A DNA stretch of 64,000 nucleotides, taken from assembly GCA_009363875.1 (NCBI GenBank), contig CM018690.1, positions 3,150,788 through 3,214,787 on the forward strand. Reading direction: 5' to 3'. Made by a program: the position numbers and the translations under genes. Positions 31,721 to 41,434 of this stretch are shown here, in pieces. Each line of letters begins with the position of its first letter. The stretch's first letter is position 1. The notes under the pieces were generated by a model that ran no database searches, was not told the origin of the DNA, and worked only from the letters and a program-made list of their open reading frames with translations. Source of the DNA: Mikania micrantha. Taxonomy: Eukaryota > Streptophyta > Magnoliopsida > Asterales > Asteraceae.

Positions 31721-34121
31721 TGTAACAACCGAAAATTTAGCAATTCAATAATAAATGTGCAAGATTTTGGTAACTGTTGATGTTTGAAGAATTGTGTTAT
31801 CAAAGAAATAAACACATTTGATCGTGCTTGAAATTCATGATGATATGTGTGACAACTCAAAATTATCAGGTTAGAATCATAGCTTGAAAAAAATCGTGAA
31901 CGTAGGCGAAAACCGTGCGCGAAACGGAGTTACGGATTGTCCGGAATTGCGAAACGAAGAAAATTTTCAAAGTATTGAACTTTTGGAATCGTCGCGGTAC
32001 GCGACGAAGATTTGAGGCTCCTTCGCGGTACGCGACGGACCTAAAATATCTAAAATCCTCCGGATTTCTTCGCGGTACGCGAAGCTCTTTTTGGCCCTCG
32101 TCGCGGTACGCGACGGGTGAGGCGGTGGAGAAAGTTGACTACTTCATCAGATTTTCAAGCAGAAAGTTAATTTAATACATATCTCGATCATACTCGCTTA
32201 AGAACACCATCAGACGAAAATTTAATCATCAAAACACCATTCTGAAGCCATCAGAAGTCACCGATCATCCCAGGGATCGTATATACAAGTCCTGATCGTC
32301 GTTTTACCCGCAGAAACTCGTCAGATCAGGTAACGGTTCGTTTTAACCTTCTAGTTTGAGTTTGATTAATTAGATCTTGAATTTGAACGTAATGAGATAG
32401 TTAGGATTGTTGATTATTGCCTAGATGATGGCTAGGATTGATTAGAAATGAAGAACACGAAGTTTTAACGGTTAAATCCTTGTTTTGAGCCGTTGTAATG
32501 CCCGGTTTGCATGAAATCACAACTATGATTATAATGGTTTAATCCATTTGATTATGACAATGTAGATGATTAGTTTGGTTAATCTTTGAAATACAAAGGT
32601 TAAATCTAAGTGTTTCAAACTAATCACAACCATTAACATACTTATTGGAACGATTATCTGATGTTTATGATAACAGTCAGATTAGTATGTTAAACATGGT
32701 TATTAAATCTATTCTAAGACTACATTGTGATATTTCATGATATCTGGGTAATCAATGATAAGGATTGATCATTTCTAAGCCATTAATCTATTTAGGAATT
32801 GTTTTAGCATTATAATCAACAATATTAACTATTTGATGACTTTCAAGGCAATGTCTTTGACATTGAACGTTCAGAAAGATCTAATCAGTAGGTTAAAACA
32901 TAAATGACTTATTAAGTATAAACGAATGCAGAAATTCACCATTAGTACCAGTTTGTGAGTGATCTTGCTACAGTAAGACATCAGGTGAGTTCTATGAGCC
33001 CTCTTTTACTATTTTGACGTTTTAGGGCTGATGTGCATGTGATAAAGTTATTTTAGGTAAATGATTGCTTTATCTGGCTACGGTCAGATAAGAGAAGGTG
33101 TTAAAGTAAATAATGTTTTAAGTTGTAAAGTTATTGTATGAAAGTGACACTAACCTGATTAAGGTCAGGTAAAGAATGTTTTAAATAAAGAACGTTTTAA
33201 AGTAAATAATGTTTTAAGTCTCAACTACGGTTGAGAAGTAAATGATTTTAAGAACCTCCGCTGAAATGTCAAGAATGTTTTAAAGACTCAACAACAGTTG
33301 AGAAATGAATGATTTTAAAAGTATTGGCCGAGGTTAATTAAGAAATGTGATTTTGAAATCCCAGCTGCGGTTGGGCAAATGTTGAGCACTGCGGTGCAGA
33401 TAATGATTTATGATTATGATGGTTTAAATGATTTAAACCATGTTATGTATGAATGATGTATGTCAAAAGTCCTGTGAAAGAACAGGCATAAGTCCTGTGA
33501 AAGAACAGGCATAAGTCCTGTGAAAGAACAGGCATAAGTCCTGTGAAAGAACAGGCACAAGTCCTGTGAAAGAACAGGCATAAGTCCTGTGAAAGAACAG
33601 GCCTGCCGACTGTGTGTCGCCAGTGGAGGAAATCTTATGCATGCATAACGTGTTGACTTCGGTCAACAGAACAGGCTACATTTATGCACTGTATGATTGA
33701 TGTTATGATGTTATGAATGTTATGTATATGAAATGTTTTATGTTTAGTATGATTGAGACTGTTGACTTCGGTCGACTGTGAAGGCTATTGTTTTATGTAT
33801 ATTAAAGATTCTATTTTTATGAAAAGTTAACTTAGAACTCACCAGCGAAAGCTGACTTGTTTTAGCATGCATGTCAGGTTGAATGGTATTGAGGAAGAAT
33901 GACAGTAAGGCTCATGGCATACATTGAAGACTACCCCTGGCATAGACTGGCTGTATTATATAACTGATTAGAAGAGTGGGTTATGTTTAATATGTAAAAG
34001 TTTGTTTAGATCTGTAAGATATTTTATATTTTCACTCGACATTCCGCTGCTATGATAATGTAATTATGGTTTAAGTATTATGGGTATGATGTTTGCCAAC
34101 TGAGGGGTTCGGGGCCTCTCA
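31721..34121 (+). repeat. 3' LTR of Tekay-1
   Basis: Same length as the 5' LTR (2401 bp). Both visible differences are T in place of C at CpG sites, consistent with deamination of methylated cytosines. Confidence 0.95.
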
Positions 34122-34802
34122 AGCATGCATAGTATTAGCTTCAAATAATATTGTTTCATCTCTTGGAGATGATAATTTAGTTCTTGGTTCTATAGTTGTA
34201 GTCATGGTTTTATAATAAACTCTATATATTACGACTGCAGCATTAGTTTTTTCTTTAAATTCTAAATTTCTTGTTTTTATTGTTAAAGTTAAAGTATCAA
34301 GAATGTTTGGATCAAATAATCCTATAGAAAAATTAGGATAACAATTAAAATATATTGGACCATTGGCTATATTTGATTCAGCCATAGCTAATAATGAATT
34401 ATTGAAATTAGTGTGTCTAGCATCTCTTAATATAGTTAATATAGGAGCGTCTATTCCTAATCTGAACATAGGTTTTATAGCTACCTGTACTAATCCTATA
34501 TATAAAAATTTATAATTCTTTCTATGGTTTAATATAGCTTCTTTAGATAATAATTGTAAATTTTGATGATCTTTATTTATAGGAATAGTTTGTTCAGTCA
34601 TTTTGATTGAGTAATCTTGTAAGAAATCAAAAGTTCCTATTTTATATATAGTTTTTACATCTTGTTTAGGTATATTCCAATTTAATAAATTGTTTTCAAT
34701 TTGAGAAATACTTATTTCTAAAGAATTCATATTGTTGTTTAAATCTTCCTCTTGATCATTAGCTGAAGTATTTGAGCTATGATCTCTTCGTGATAAAAAT
34801 CT

Positions 34803-34803
<1 letters not shown>
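34122..34803 (-). pseudogene. Movement protein 5' part, copy 2, with outer viral leader
   Basis: After the AGCAT target duplication the copy 2 movement protein resumes (SIGLFDPN, GIDAPILTILRDARH). It differs from copy 1 by Tyr for His at one site (copy 1 base 10977). Upstream of the shared part it retains residues SRFLSRRDHSSNTSANDQ, which copy 1 lost, so this is nearer the original N-terminus. The frame then runs into the TA repeat, so the true start is not visible. Confidence 0.85.

Positions 34804-34804
<1 letters not shown>

Positions 34805-34844
<40 letters not shown>
34805..34844. repeat. (TA)n repeat flanking the viral locus, right side
   Basis: Uninterrupted TA run directly adjoining the last viral bases (CTAGA at about 34800-34804). 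Confidence 0.9.
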
Positions 34845-34846
<2 letters not shown>

Positions 34847-35822
34847 GAGTGATCATAAGAAAACCATCATTTGGAGAAAATTAATCACAATCATTACCAA
34901 TTTTTTTTTCATTTTTTCTTTTTTATTTCCTATTATTATAAGGTAATAAATGTACAAAAAAGAAAAAAAATATATGTATTTCATGTTATTGCATATATGC
35001 AATTTATACGTTACACATACTAGTTACATATGTGTAACTTTTTGAGTTACATATACGTAACTACGTAAACGCCCCATTTGTGGTACACACATATAATGTA
35101 TATATGTGTGGCCCTTAAAGGGCAAAAGTAAAAGTGTACTAATTTTAACGTTATTTTAATGATTTTGTGAAAATAACGTTAAAATCATTGGGATGATCAA
35201 CTTCAAGCGATAACTTTGAGCCGGGGACTCTTTCGAAACAGCCTCTCTATCTCAATTAGGATAGGGGTAAGGTTTGTATCTATCCTTCTCCCAGACCCTA
35301 CTGAAAAGTGGGAATATGCTGGGTAAGGTTGTTGTTGTATGCATAACTACGTAATCTACATAACTCTATTAAAATTTTATTTCTCATTATAACATTTTTA
35401 ACCTTATAATAAAAAATGATAATTTTTTTTTAAAAATTTATTGGTAAATACGAGTTTTCTTGGTTTTCTCCAAAATGAAAAGTTTTCTAATGAGTCTTCC
35501 TCTATATATATATAGAATATGTGTGTATATACGTATATCTATATTTATACACATGCACATACGGTCTGATCCGGTTTTTTACGACCGATTTTTAATAAAA
35601 CCCGTAAACCAAATCGTTTATTACGGTCTTTAAGTTGTGAAACCGACCGACCAAATGTTTGAAAATAAAACCGACCGCGAAACCAAACCGATGGTCGGTT
35701 TGGGGGGTTTCGTGGTTTGGAACCAGACCGTGAACACCGCTAATTATTTAATTAATACCACATGATGTTAGGTTTTATGAATTTTACGTTTGGTCTCGCT
35801 ATATGTGTAGGCAAACATAAAT
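34845..35822. other. Spacer between viral locus and Copia element
   Basis: No gene. It contains a short inverted pair around AAAATTAACGTTATTTT-like text (about 35135-35190), SINE copy D, and reiterated AACCGACC-type low-complexity sequence at 35575-35740. Confidence 0.5.
35219..35340 (+). mobile_element. SINE-like retroposon (copy D)
   Basis: Ordered blocks CAGCCTCTCTATCTCAATTA, GGATAGGGGTAAGGTTTG, CCCAGACCCTACTGAAAAG and a GGTTGTTGTTG tail match copies A-C. Insertion borders are not certain. Confidence 0.6.
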
Positions 35823-36204
35823 TGTAGGTCCTAAAACTGATCAAGATCCAAGCTTTATGTTTCCAAACATCATCAATCAACTCTATAGTGTGCGGAATCC
35901 ATAATAGAGTTAGAGAAGAAGCAAGATATACAAGAAAGATCAAAACTTTGAATATATTCAGTAAGTATACGGAAATGTGCCTCAATACGTCTAGAGAGCA
36001 CACCTCGAGATTCGTGTTTCCATCTGTACAAAAATACGTCTATTTATACTAGATCTAGCAGTATACGAAGTTCAGGTTCGAGTATACGAACCAGGTTCGT
36101 GTACACGAACCTGAGGACACGAAAATCACCAAAAATCTCCAAAATCTGAGTGTTGACTCTTCCGTGTTGACTTTGTCAGTCTTCATCGTTGATTGGGCTC
36201 TACA
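35823..36204 (-). repeat. 3' LTR of the Copia element
   Basis: 382 bp, starts TGTAGAGCCC on minus and ends ACCTACA. At least two bases differ from the 5' LTR (GTATACGG/GTATACGA and GAGGACACG/GAGTACACG on plus). It contains four TTCG/CGAA-centred motifs. Confidence 0.95.
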
Positions 36205-36215
36205 AACTCCCCCTA
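36205..36215 (-). promoter_or_regulatory. Copia polypurine tract
   Basis: On minus, AGGGGGAGTT adjoins the 3' LTR. Standard position for plus-strand priming. Confidence 0.8.
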
Positions 36216-36226
36216 GACTGGCGAAG

Positions 36227-39200
36227 TCATCCAATCGGAAGAGTAACTTTGTGTGGCCCTGCTCCAGCATACAGCTTCAGCTTCATGGCATAAGCAACAA
36301 CTCGTGTAAATGGCTTAGCCAGCTCATCATTTCCGGAATATACTCGTATAGGAGAGTTGTGCAGCTTCATCATATCATCTTTACCATACTTCAGAAGATC
36401 CATAGGGTCAAGAATCATGTCGATGTCATCAACATCATCTATATTCCTAAGAATAACTGCAGCAAGGTTCAGATCATCAAAGTACCATGACAGAAAATTA
36501 GCCAAAGAGTTATCAGGAACTCTTGGCGAGACGGGCACTGCTTGCACTACATGAGGAGGAGGGTACCTATAGTACACCCAAGGTTTCTTCGTCTTTGGAT
36601 CTATGATGCACGAAGAAACAAAGCGTCGTCCCTTTGCCGTGCGCATGACAGGGAAATTCTTCTCACACTGATCTTTGATAAACTTTGCGAACAAATCAGC
36701 CTGTGAGTCCTTAGACGGGTTGAAGAACATAGCCTTGTCAATGCTTCTGATGTCTACTTTAGGCAATGAACAAAAGTATTTTGGCTTCTTGTAGAACTCG
36801 ACCTTTCCACTCATCCGTTTCACCAAGTAGATATCTCTTTGTTTGTCGTACATCCAGCAGCATACATTTGATCTGTCATTGCGAACCGCAAATAGGTTTC
36901 TGTCATCGGAAATGAAGGTATGCTCTGGATGCTGGTCGCCCATTGCTTTGAACCAAGCTGCTTTGTCAACAGGAGGAGCAGGCGTCCAGTCCTTCTTTCT
37001 ATCGAACCAGCTATCTATCACTTCATGTAGAGAGGTGACCTCACTTCCCAAAGCATCAATGTATTTGTGGGCATACAAATAATCGATATAGGGGTCATCA
37101 GACGCATTGCCAAGTATTATGTTTTCTGGTTCTTCTTCTACAGATGCCCCTGTAGAAAACTTGGCTTGATCCCCTTTTTGATGGCTTGGTGACCCAAAAT
37201 CAAAGCTATCTGGAAGATCATCAAAGAAACTGTCAAGCCCAGCTCCAGTAGTCTCATCTGGTTGAACACAATCACCAAAAAGGATGTCATCTGGAATATC
37301 TCCAAACAGATCATCATATAGACCAGAAGGCTTCCCGGAAGATGATGGATTCCCAGAGTCTCCACCTTGATCTTTGTCATCAGGAGGACCTTGGTCTTTA
37401 TCTTTATCTTTGTCATCTCCATCTTTGTCATCTTTGTCACCTTGATCGTCTTTATCATCATTGTCATCCTTTTCATCTTTATCTTTCTTTTGATCCTGGT
37501 CATCATCTCCATCATCAGCATCATTATCATCACTGTCGTCACTGTCATCGCTGACGTCCATAACTTCATCTTCAGATTCAGAAACTTCTTCTCCTTTCAG
37601 TCGCTTGATATCCTTTTGCATCTTGTGGTTTTCTAACAAAAGAATTTTGATGAATCTCGCGTGAGCCTTGACCTTTCCCTTGCACTTGTTCAGATGAGAG
37701 CATATCTTGATCTTTCCTTCACGCAGGTTCATGATCATTTTGTCTTTTATCTCCGCATCTCTCTCTAACTGATAAGCTCGCTCCTGAAGTCCAATGAGAT
37801 CCACAGGCACCTGCTCTGGCTCATAGGGTGAATCGGAACGCAAAGGAGATTTTCCTTTGCTGCTTCCGGAATGGGGTGAAGGTGATTTGGTCTTGGTTTT
37901 GGTTTGAGGCGGAATGGTGACTGATGGACGTGTGGAGGGAACTCGGATGATGAGTTTGGTTTTTGAAGGTTTGGATGTAGGTTTGGGTTGTTGTGGCTTA
38001 ATGGGTTGAGAAGGTTGAGGTGGCGGAGGTGGTTGAGTGACAAGTGAGGGCGATGGTGGTTTTGTGACATGTGGTGGTGAGGGTGGTAATGTGACATGTG
38101 GTGGTGATGGCGGTTTGGTGATGTGAGGTGGTGATGGTGGTTTGGTGACAGGAGTGGGTTTAACAGGTGCCTGGGTCATGACGGCAGTAGCAGAGGAGAA
38201 GGATAAACTTGAGAGAATCGACTGAAGTCTGGGGTCTCTTGCTTTTCTGGCCATCGTCTTTTGCCTTTTCTTCATTGGCGGAGACTCAGGAGTGGGAATG
38301 TAATCAACGTCTTGAGCTTCTTCCCTCTCTTGTCTTGTGGGAGGTGGCCTCTCCGGGATGAAATCTTCACTTGAAGATGATGAAGAAACATCAGATGCAA
38401 CCTTTGTAGCTTTACTCGCTTTAGCTTTAGAACTTGCAGCTTGAGTGTCATGCTCTTCTGCCACTATAGCCACTGGGGTTCCTGGCATATCCTCATCTAC
38501 CCCATCTGCTACAAATCTCCCAAACTTGATCAAGGGTCTCTGACCGGTGTATTGCTTCTTTCCGCGTTTGCTCATCTTCATGTATCCGAAGATATCATCT
38601 CGCGTCCTTTTAACTTCTAACGAACCGAATGTTCGTTGCAGGTTCGGATACCTTTTGTCCAAGATGATCTGGATGAATCTTGGAAAGGCCAGAAATCTCT
38701 CTTTCCTCCTACCTTTGATGTTTGCGTGCATGTCAAGGAAAACCATTCGTGAGAAGTTGAAGTCAATGCCGAGAGCTAGAGCCACCAGACACGAACTGAG
38801 AGTCTGGTTCAGAACATCATATCCCCCTTTCCTTCCTGAGAGACACTGAGTGACCACATGTGCTAAGTATCTCCAGTAAGGATGAAGTAGCTTCTTCTCA
38901 GTCGGAGGGTAGGCGCCTTCATGACCCATCTGAAAAACTGTTCTGTTCACCAGATCTTGATCAAGCTCGACTGGGTCAGTATCTTTGTCTCCAAACTGTA
39001 AGCAATCCCGTATAATCTGCTCGGTGATACTGATAGATTGTCCTTGAATGCTTCCGACTATGCTAACATTTCCCTCAGCATCTGTGCTTTCTTCTACCGT
39101 GCTCCAGAAATCTCGAATAAATGAGGTCACTATCAAAGGATGCTCCATAATGGCGTAGTTGACCGGTGAGAGGATCAAGCCTTCGACCAGACTCTTGAAC

Positions 39201-39274
39201 TCAGAATGCTTTGCTGGAGGCTCCCCAACAAATGCAGTCATATTGTGATCATGCACAAATCTTAAGTCAGCCAT
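36227..39274 (-). CDS. Third ORF of the Copia element (env-position protein, 1015 aa)
   Basis: An intact 1015-codon frame begins MADLRFVHDHNMTAF. Residues about 1-250 form a globular domain (YAIMEHPLIVTSFIRDFWST; ITEQIIRDCLQFGD; HPYWRYLAHVVTQCLSG; RMVFLDMHANIKG). From memory, this domain recurs in large numbers in Asteraceae retrotransposon ORFs that databases label only by weak similarity. Then come a Pro-rich stretch of repeated PPSPPH units (about 375-440), a coiled coil (about 490-570), and an Asp/Lys-rich tract (about 575-660). A second folded region lies at about 730-1015. I see no signal peptide and no membrane helix, so it is env-like only by position. Its function is unknown. Confidence 0.8.
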   Translation of the reverse strand: MADLRFVHDHNMTAFVGEPPAKHSEFKSLVEGLILSPVNYAIMEHPLIVTSFIRDFWSTVEESTDAEGNVSIVGSIQGQSISITEQIIRDCLQFGDKDTDPVELDQDLVNRTVFQMGHEGAYPPTEKKLLHPYWRYLAHVVTQCLSGRKGGYDVLNQTLSSCLVALALGIDFNFSRMVFLDMHANIKGRRKERFLAFPRFIQIILDKRYPNLQRTFGSLEVKRTRDDIFGYMKMSKRGKKQYTGQRPLIKFGRFVADGVDEDMPGTPVAIVAEEHDTQAASSKAKASKATKVASDVSSSSSSEDFIPERPPPTRQEREEAQDVDYIPTPESPPMKKRQKTMARKARDPRLQSILSSLSFSSATAVMTQAPVKPTPVTKPPSPPHITKPPSPPHVTLPPSPPHVTKPPSPSLVTQPPPPPQPSQPIKPQQPKPTSKPSKTKLIIRVPSTRPSVTIPPQTKTKTKSPSPHSGSSKGKSPLRSDSPYEPEQVPVDLIGLQERAYQLERDAEIKDKMIMNLREGKIKICSHLNKCKGKVKAHARFIKILLLENHKMQKDIKRLKGEEVSESEDEVMDVSDDSDDSDDNDADDGDDDQDQKKDKDEKDDNDDKDDQGDKDDKDGDDKDKDKDQGPPDDKDQGGDSGNPSSSGKPSGLYDDLFGDIPDDILFGDCVQPDETTGAGLDSFFDDLPDSFDFGSPSHQKGDQAKFSTGASVEEEPENIILGNASDDPYIDYLYAHKYIDALGSEVTSLHEVIDSWFDRKKDWTPAPPVDKAAWFKAMGDQHPEHTFISDDRNLFAVRNDRSNVCCWMYDKQRDIYLVKRMSGKVEFYKKPKYFCSLPKVDIRSIDKAMFFNPSKDSQADLFAKFIKDQCEKNFPVMRTAKGRRFVSSCIIDPKTKKPWVYYRYPPPHVVQAVPVSPRVPDNSLANFLSWYFDDLNLAAVILRNIDDVDDIDMILDPMDLLKYGKDDMMKLHNSPIRVYSGNDELAKPFTRVVAYAMKLKLYAGAGPHKVTLPIG

Positions 39275-39311
39275 CTGAAATAGAAAACGATCAAGTTAGT
39301 TCAACAAGTCA

Positions 39312-41371
39312 TGTCACACCCCCACCTCTCGTCACCTGAGAATGATGTCATCAAATGGGTAGCGGAAGCATAGTGGTGATGTCTCAGAGCATGAGGGGTG
39401 ACTTACTTGATCCGGTATCATCATAGCACACAGATTGCGAAAAGTAAAACTTACATTACAAGGTTCGTGGTTACAAATATTATTACAGTTTATACATTTT
39501 ACAATTTATTTAATTACAGTTGTTGCTAGTGCTGTGAGTGCATCCTCACCGTTGTCCTTGATTGCCTGCAAAAGTTTTAGTTTCGAAAACATCAGCACAA
39601 AGCTGGTGAGTTCATACAGTTTAGTTAAATCATATGATATGACAGTTAAGTTCAAATACATGTTCACAGTTCCGGATAACCATGGGACCCGTATCTAGTT
39701 CCTTTCGGACGATATGTTCAGTTCTCGATATTACCCGTCGGTACATATCTTATTGCCTCATTATCTTAATGTCTATCACACCATTAAGAAGTTCAGGAAA
39801 CAGATAACAAACATTCACACCAGGGGAGATGCAATCCTCCCAGTGAATGGGGTGTCAACCGATAGTACTATCAATGTTTTCTGCTCGGCCACACATGGGT
39901 TCACTAGATACAGTTCAAGAATGAGGACTTTGATATCATGATAGAGATACTAACGGCAACAATCCCATGAAATCCACAAATTCAGTTAATCACATGAAAT
40001 CACGCAGATAACAGTGACACATATCATATGATCAAGAAAAGTTTAGCAGTTATACCCCGATGTTTATACAACATTAAAAGAACAGGGGTGGTACGAAACT
40101 CACCTGATGATATAAGGTAGCAAAATCTCTTCAATCTAACAACAAAGAGATGATTCTGCATTTAATTATATTTAATAAATTATTTATGTTCTAGTTTACT
40201 GATTAGATCTTTCTGAACGTTCAATGTCAAAGACATTGCTTAATATATCATCAACTCGATATTAATTATATCATTAACCAATTTAAGGTTATATCATACA
40301 ATGTATGATAATGTAGGAACCTACATTGCATTAGGTTCCTAACACATAGTTGATGACATTCTAGATTAATCTTAAATAATCTCGGATTAATCAAATAGTT
40401 AATATTGTTGATTATAATATTAAGACAATTTTTAGATGATTTAATGGCTTAGAAATGATTAATCCTTGTTATTGATTACCCAAATATCATGAAATATCAC
40501 AATGTAGTACCATAATAGGTGAAATAACCAGATTTAACATACTAATCTGACTGTTATCATAAACATCAGATAATCATTCCAATAAGTATGTTAATGATTA
40601 TGATTAGTTTGAAACACTTGGATTTAACCTTTGCATTTCAAAGATTAATCAAACTAATCACCTACATTGTCATAATCAAATGGTTTAAACCATTATAATC
40701 ATAGGTATGATTTCATGCAAACCGGGCATCACAACGGATCAAAACAAGGATTTAACCGTTAGAACTTCGTGTTCTTCGTTTATAATCAATCCTAGCCATC
40801 ATCTAGGCAATAATCAACAATCCTAACTATCTCATTACGTTCAAAATCAAGATCTAATCAATCAAAATCAAACTAGAAGGTTAAAACGAACCGTTACCTG
40901 TTCTGACGAGTTCCTGCGGGTAAAACTACGATCGGGACTTGTATATACGATCCGTGGGATGATCCAGATGTTTGAGGAGCTTAGATTTGAAGTTTAGAAA
41001 GGTTTGATGGCTGGTTTATCGTTTAAAGGTGATGCAGGGACGAAGAAAACGAGTTTCTGGACAATTCTATGCGATCTGATCATCAAATTATATTTTTTTG
41101 CCGACATAGTAGCCAGGCGTATCGCCTGGGTTGGTACACCCACGCCAGGCGTACCGCCTGACCCGATTTTCAGCCCATTTTTGATTTAAACTTCGTTTCG
41201 CGATTCCGGGGGCATACGAACTCCGTTTTGCGTGCGGTTTTCGCCCACGTTCATCATTTTTCACGTTCTAACAATCCCCATTAACAAAAGTTGTTAATTC
41301 CTCGTGGATTTCAAACACGATCAAATGTGCTTACGTCATTAATGCCGAATTCTTCGTACGCAATCGTCACA
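39312..41371 (-). repeat. 3' LTR of Tekay-2
   Basis: Reads TGTGACGATTGCG...GGGGGTGTGACA on minus. It contains a doubled palindrome around GCCAGGCGTATCGCCTGG and GCCAGGCGTACCGCCTGA (41112-41161) and shares a segment of roughly 600-700 bp with the Tekay-1 LTR (about 40200-40890 here, 24990-25560 there). Confidence 0.95.
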
Positions 41372-41384
41372 GTCTCCTCCTGTT
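41372..41384 (-). promoter_or_regulatory. Tekay-2 polypurine tract
   Basis: ACAGGAGGAGAC on minus adjoins the 3' LTR. Confidence 0.7.
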
Positions 41385-41434
41385 AGAGAAATTTCGTCCC
41401 GAAATTTAGTGAAGACTTATCTGTTGACAATTGT

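Larger units (their letters stand above)
24385..34121 (+). mobile_element. Tekay-1: Ty3/Gypsy chromovirus nested in viral copy 2
   Basis: A full-length element of 9737 bp has 2401-bp LTRs (24385-26785 and 31721-34121) with TG...CA ends, a primer site, gag, protease, RT, RNase H, integrase and a C-terminal chromodomain, and a purine tract. The 5-bp target duplication AGCAT lies at 24380-24384 and 34122-34126, inside the viral movement-protein gene. The gene order RT-RH-INT and the chromodomain place it among chromoviruses, and its block order fits the Tekay/Del clade. A one-base frameshift breaks pol. Confidence 0.95.
10689..34803. mobile_element. Endogenous caulimovirid, inverted (head-to-head) double copy, interrupted by Tekay-1
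   Basis: Copy 1 (plus, 10689-17860) and copy 2 (minus, 17875-24384 continuing at 34127-34803) are reverse complements of each other, joined through a 14-bp spacer. Gene order in each is movement protein, two small ORFs, coat protein, protease-RT-RNase H, 411-residue ORF. That order and the lack of integrase identify family Caulimoviridae; I cannot assign the genus. Positions pair as x + y = 35735 from the axis to about 15040 and 35736 further out, so only single-base indels separate the arms. Arm homology ends at 10727/34752. Copy 2 keeps about 50 further bases of viral-looking sequence at its outer end (34753-34803), while copy 1 has a 38-bp primer-site block there instead. Confidence 0.9.

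Noticed and set aside
37138..38097. Overlapping frames of 89-143 codons rich in Met/Lys or His/Pro
   Set aside because: They are other-frame shadows of the repetitive Asp/Lys and Pro-rich tracts in the 1015-residue ORF.
36227..39274. True viral envelope protein
   Set aside because: No signal peptide, no fusion peptide and no membrane helix are visible; it is env-like by position only.
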